From: an uncultured Mollicutes bacterium
GTDB lineage: Bacteria; Bacillota_I; Bacilli_A; RFN20; CAG-288
Direction: 5' to 3'
Length of the DNA: 64,000 nt
NCBI GenBank assembly: GCA_900539865.1
Contig: UQDS01000001.1
Coordinates: 62,001 to 126,000, forward strand
Shown here: piece by piece, positions 61,560 to 64,000 of the stretch
Layout: each line of letters starts with the position of its first letter
How positions within the stretch are numbered: the first letter of the stretch is position 1
Notes under the pieces: generated by a model
The model's database searches: none
The model's input: the letters and a program-made list of their open reading frames with translations, nothing else
What the model was told of the DNA's origin: nothing
Made by a program: the position numbers and the translations under genes

Positions 61560-62402
61560 TTAGAAACTAATCATCAATGTACCAGTGAGGGAATAGAAGG
61601 AAGATACAGCCATATTTTTACGGATAATAATGTTTGCAAAATTGAATCTTTCCAACATGACTTCTCTCAATTTTTTGGCATTGGTATCATCTGCGCCCGT
61701 ATAATTGATAATACAAGTACGACCGGTAGAATCCGGACAGAACTTTTCAATATTTGCAAATAGACGAGCTTCATAGGAACCGAAGAGACGGATTTTTTCA
61801 AGGATGCGAATTTCACCTTCTTTCGCAATACCAAGCGGCTTGATTTTGAGAATGGAAGCAATGGAACCAACAAGTTTGGAAACGCGTCCCATACGAATTA
61901 ACGTGTTGAAGCCACCGAGATAGAATAGAATATTGACTTCGCTTTTTGCTTTCTCACCAATTTCACAAAGCTCTTCAAAAGATTTTCCTTCGTTGATACC
62001 TTCCACAATCTTACGGGCAATTAATTCCTGTGCTCCGCAAGCGGTTTGGGAATCGATCAAGCAAACATGTTCCGGATGGTCCAGCATATTCTTTGCGACA
62101 TTTGCGCTGTTATAAGAACCAGAAACTTTTTGACTGACTGTAATTACAAAATAACGGTCTGCGCCTTCATAACGATCAAAATAATCTTTCGGAGAAGGAC
62201 AGGCTGTCGAAGCAGGAATACTGTTTTTCTTATCTTCTGTCATACGATCGATGATTTCGTCTGTGTTCGTCTTTCCATCATCGATGTAATCAACACCATC
62301 CACGCGAAGGATTAAAGGAATCGATTCAACAACAACATTTTCATTGTTTAACTCGGTAGAATTGAAGTTGGATATGGAATCAATAAGTATTTTATATTTC
62401 AT
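61560..62402 (-). CDS. DegV-family protein, second copy
   Basis: A 280-residue DegV-fold protein: KYKILIDSISNFNSTELNNE, IPASTACPSPKDYFDRYEG (TACP in place of the TS motif), FVITVSQKVSGSYNSA, CLIDSQTACGAQE, LIRMGRVSKLVGSIA (motif GR) and an ending VSSFYSLTGTLMISF. It has the fatty-acid-binding scaffold but differs from the copy at 49816, including the C-terminal YSLTGTLM in place of CGPHCLGIL. Ligand unknown. Confidence 0.88.
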   Translation of the reverse strand: MKYKILIDSISNFNSTELNNENVVVESIPLILRVDGVDYIDDGKTNTDEIIDRMTEDKKNSIPASTACPSPKDYFDRYEGADRYFVITVSQKVSGSYNSANVAKNMLDHPEHVCLIDSQTACGAQELIARKIVEGINEGKSFEELCEIGEKAKSEVNILFYLGGFNTLIRMGRVSKLVGSIASILKIKPLGIAKEGEIRILEKIRLFGSYEARLFANIEKFCPDSTGRTCIINYTGADDTNAKKLREVMLERFNFANIIIRKNMAVSSFYSLTGTLMISF

Positions 62403-62476
62403 AAGTTACACTCCTTTTCAGAATGAAAAAATAGCACTTACCTAGTATATCATATTTAAATCAATAAAATGTGTAA

Positions 62477-63046
62477 TTACTGTTTCATTTTTAAGCCGCA
62501 TTGGAATGCATTTGCGACTTTCTTGCCCACTAAGCGATATGAATGATCCATCGGATTATAAGTGATGAATTGACAAGCATCGATATCTAGTCTTCCATTT
62601 TCATCAAGATACCGATCATCGACTTCAACGCTTTCAATTTTTCCATAGACAGCAAAATCACCATTTGTCTCGTCAATACGTAGCAATGAACATTCCATAG
62701 TGACAGGAAGTTCATCGATGATAGGAGCGTCGACCTTTTGAGAAGGATGAGAGTGGAGTTTCATCTTTTCAAATTTATCTTCCACGTCATTTCCGGAGAC
62801 AAGGCCACAATAATCTGCTGCTTCTACTACATTTAAAGTCGCATTAGAGACAGTAAATGCTTTACGAGACAAAATATTTTTGCTTGTTTTATGATCGCTT
62901 GTGAGTTGGATCAGAATAACATCCGAATCTTCTAAAGTTACCCATGCAGCATTCATCACATTGACCTTACCTTCATCATCGTAGGTGGAAATCAATAAGA
63001 CTGGCATCATGAACGTCAAGTTTTTGTTTTTTAATTGTTTTCTCAT
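62477..63046 (-). CDS. Flavin reductase-like FMN-binding protein
   Basis: A 189-residue split-barrel flavoprotein: MPVLLISTYDDEGKVNVMNA, AAWVTLEDSDVILIQLTSDH, KTSKNILSRKAFTVS (FMN contacts), and EAADYCGLVSGNDVEDKFEK. Such proteins reduce flavins or act as small oxidoreductases. It follows the second pepC by 15 bases, suggesting co-transcription. Confidence 0.85.
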   Translation of the reverse strand: MRKQLKNKNLTFMMPVLLISTYDDEGKVNVMNAAWVTLEDSDVILIQLTSDHKTSKNILSRKAFTVSNATLNVVEAADYCGLVSGNDVEDKFEKMKLHSHPSQKVDAPIIDELPVTMECSLLRIDETNGDFAVYGKIESVEVDDRYLDENGRLDIDACQFITYNPMDHSYRLVGKKVANAFQCGLKMKQ

Positions 63047-63061
63047 ATGGCAGTTCCTTTC

Positions 63062-64000
63062 TTAAGCTAAAGTACCAAAAGGATCCCACGGCGGAAGAAT
63101 TTCTGGTTTCTTTTCTAACGCTTTTAATTCGTCTTCGTTTAAATAACACTTTTTAATGGCTGCCTGATAAACAAAATGAGTGAAGAATTCTTCTCCCATA
63201 GCATAATAGCCTTTTTTGCCACTTTGATCACCCCAGGAATTTTCTATTTTCCAACGAGTCGGCTTTCCATCTACAAGATTGACACCAGTGATTACCATTG
63301 CGTGATTCATCGCCGAATGATAGAAGTCCAACATTTGTGCCTTATCAAAGACAAGATCATAGCCAAAGGGAGTGACATAATCAAAAGATTTTTCATCCCA
63401 GAGTCCTTCCTCACGCAAATTGAAATAAGAGACATCACTTCCAAACCAAACTATTTGATCGTGTTTCAACTGTTCAATGATCAATTCTTCCAAACGGGAA
63501 AAGGGGACATTGAAATGTGTGACATCTTTTCCACCATAGACATTTCCGACCAATTCCACCGTATAAGTTTGATTATATTTTTTATCTTTTGTCGGCGCAT
63601 GAATCAAAGAGACGTATTCATCAATTTCATTTCCGATATACTTATCAAAGAAAGAATGAGGAGTGAGATTGCGTTCACAATGATATTGACCTTGACTGTC
63701 GCGATAAGAGAAGTCAAAAGTCTTACACGGAATACCAAAAGAAGAGGTAAAGACAGAGTAAATGGCGGAAAAATACTTCTCTTTAATATTTTCCAACTCT
63801 TCTCGCTCAGCATCAGGATGTTCGTATACTTCCGCTGCAAATTGACGAAGTAAACCATTGCAGTATTGACTGGATGGATACGTCATCTCACTTTGGGCCG
63901 TTTCTAAAAATGCACTCTTAGGGACGATACCATATTTTTTTACTAGGTTGACAAACATATCCCACTGACCGCCATCGGAGACACCAGCGCGAAGAAGGAA
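63062..64000 (-). CDS. pepC: Aminopeptidase C paralogue, C-terminal part (runs off window)
   Basis: The last 312 residues of a second C1B peptidase, open beyond the window edge (the frame continues upstream as GVSDGGQWDMFVNLVKKYG). Catalytic His in MNHAMVITGV and Asn in KIENSWGD are visible; the Cys lies outside. It resembles the copy at 8658 in layout but is clearly diverged. The visible Met at 63958 is internal and not the start. Confidence 0.9.
   Translation of the reverse strand, partial: FLLRAGVSDGGQWDMFVNLVKKYGIVPKSAFLETAQSEMTYPSSQYCNGLLRQFAAEVYEHPDAEREELENIKEKYFSAIYSVFTSSFGIPCKTFDFSYRDSQGQYHCERNLTPHSFFDKYIGNEIDEYVSLIHAPTKDKKYNQTYTVELVGNVYGGKDVTHFNVPFSRLEELIIEQLKHDQIVWFGSDVSYFNLREEGLWDEKSFDYVTPFGYDLVFDKAQMLDFYHSAMNHAMVITGVNLVDGKPTRWKIENSWGDQSGKKGYYAMGEEFFTHFVYQAAIKKCYLNEDELKALEKKPEILPPWDPFGTLA

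Overview
The window looks like part of the chromosome of an anaerobic, probably gut-dwelling, low-GC Firmicute (Bacilli/Erysipelotrichia-like). The evidence is the gene order asp23-nusB-xseA-xseB-dxs-recN, AddAB in place of RecBCD, DegV, LOG and Tex proteins, a 2-hydroxyacyl-CoA dehydratase-type iron-sulfur system (oxygen-sensitive chemistry) and a choloylglycine (bile salt) hydrolase. TGA behaves as a normal stop in most genes. The species cannot be named from the sequence.

Host block 1 (1-13554). On the minus strand are leuS, ttcA, a lipoprotein gene, tex, asp23, a membrane protein gene, nusB, xseA, xseB, dxs and the 5' end of recN. On the plus strand are pepC, and rpsD with a structured leader, followed by tRNA-His. 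A probable unannotated small RNA lies between ttcA and the lipoprotein gene.

Accessory block (about 13555-38000). A defective prophage or phage-derived island sits directly after tRNA-His. It keeps a replication/recombination module (RecB-like nuclease, Sak4-like ATPase, DUF669 protein with an SSB-like acidic tail, SF2 helicase, primase-helicase, RusA, sigma-like regulator). It also keeps an iteron-like region and a packaging/modification module (two TerS-like proteins, ParB-methyltransferase, MetK, HNH, a membrane HEYGH protein, amidoligase, gamma-glutamylcyclotransferase, TerL). It has no integrase, repressor, capsid, tail or lysis genes. It breaks inside the portal gene, which is fused to a decayed second copy of the metK-HNH-HEYGH segment. 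Cargo follows: a pseudogenized YdeI-like gene, a secreted toxin-like protein with a possible partner, small lipoprotein or secreted-protein fragments, and about 0.9 kb of AT-rich sequence without genes.

Host block 2 (38084-64000). The most unusual locus is a six-gene plus-strand operon (38084-43365). It encodes a CooC-type ATPase, two HgdB/BcrC-family iron-sulfur subunits, an HgdC-type activator ATPase, a 54-residue membrane peptide too short for routine ORF calling, and a protein resembling the central part of acetyl-CoA synthase (AcsB/CdhC) with a CxxCx5C tail. No carbon monoxide dehydrogenase or CoA-transferase is present, so the reaction is unknown. After it come a large lipoprotein, an NfeD-SPFH pair, a frameshifted membrane protein, a TetR regulator divergent from the bile salt hydrolase gene, two DegV proteins, a MoxR-VWA-LOG operon, rmuC-addB-addA, a flavin reductase-like gene and part of a second pepC.
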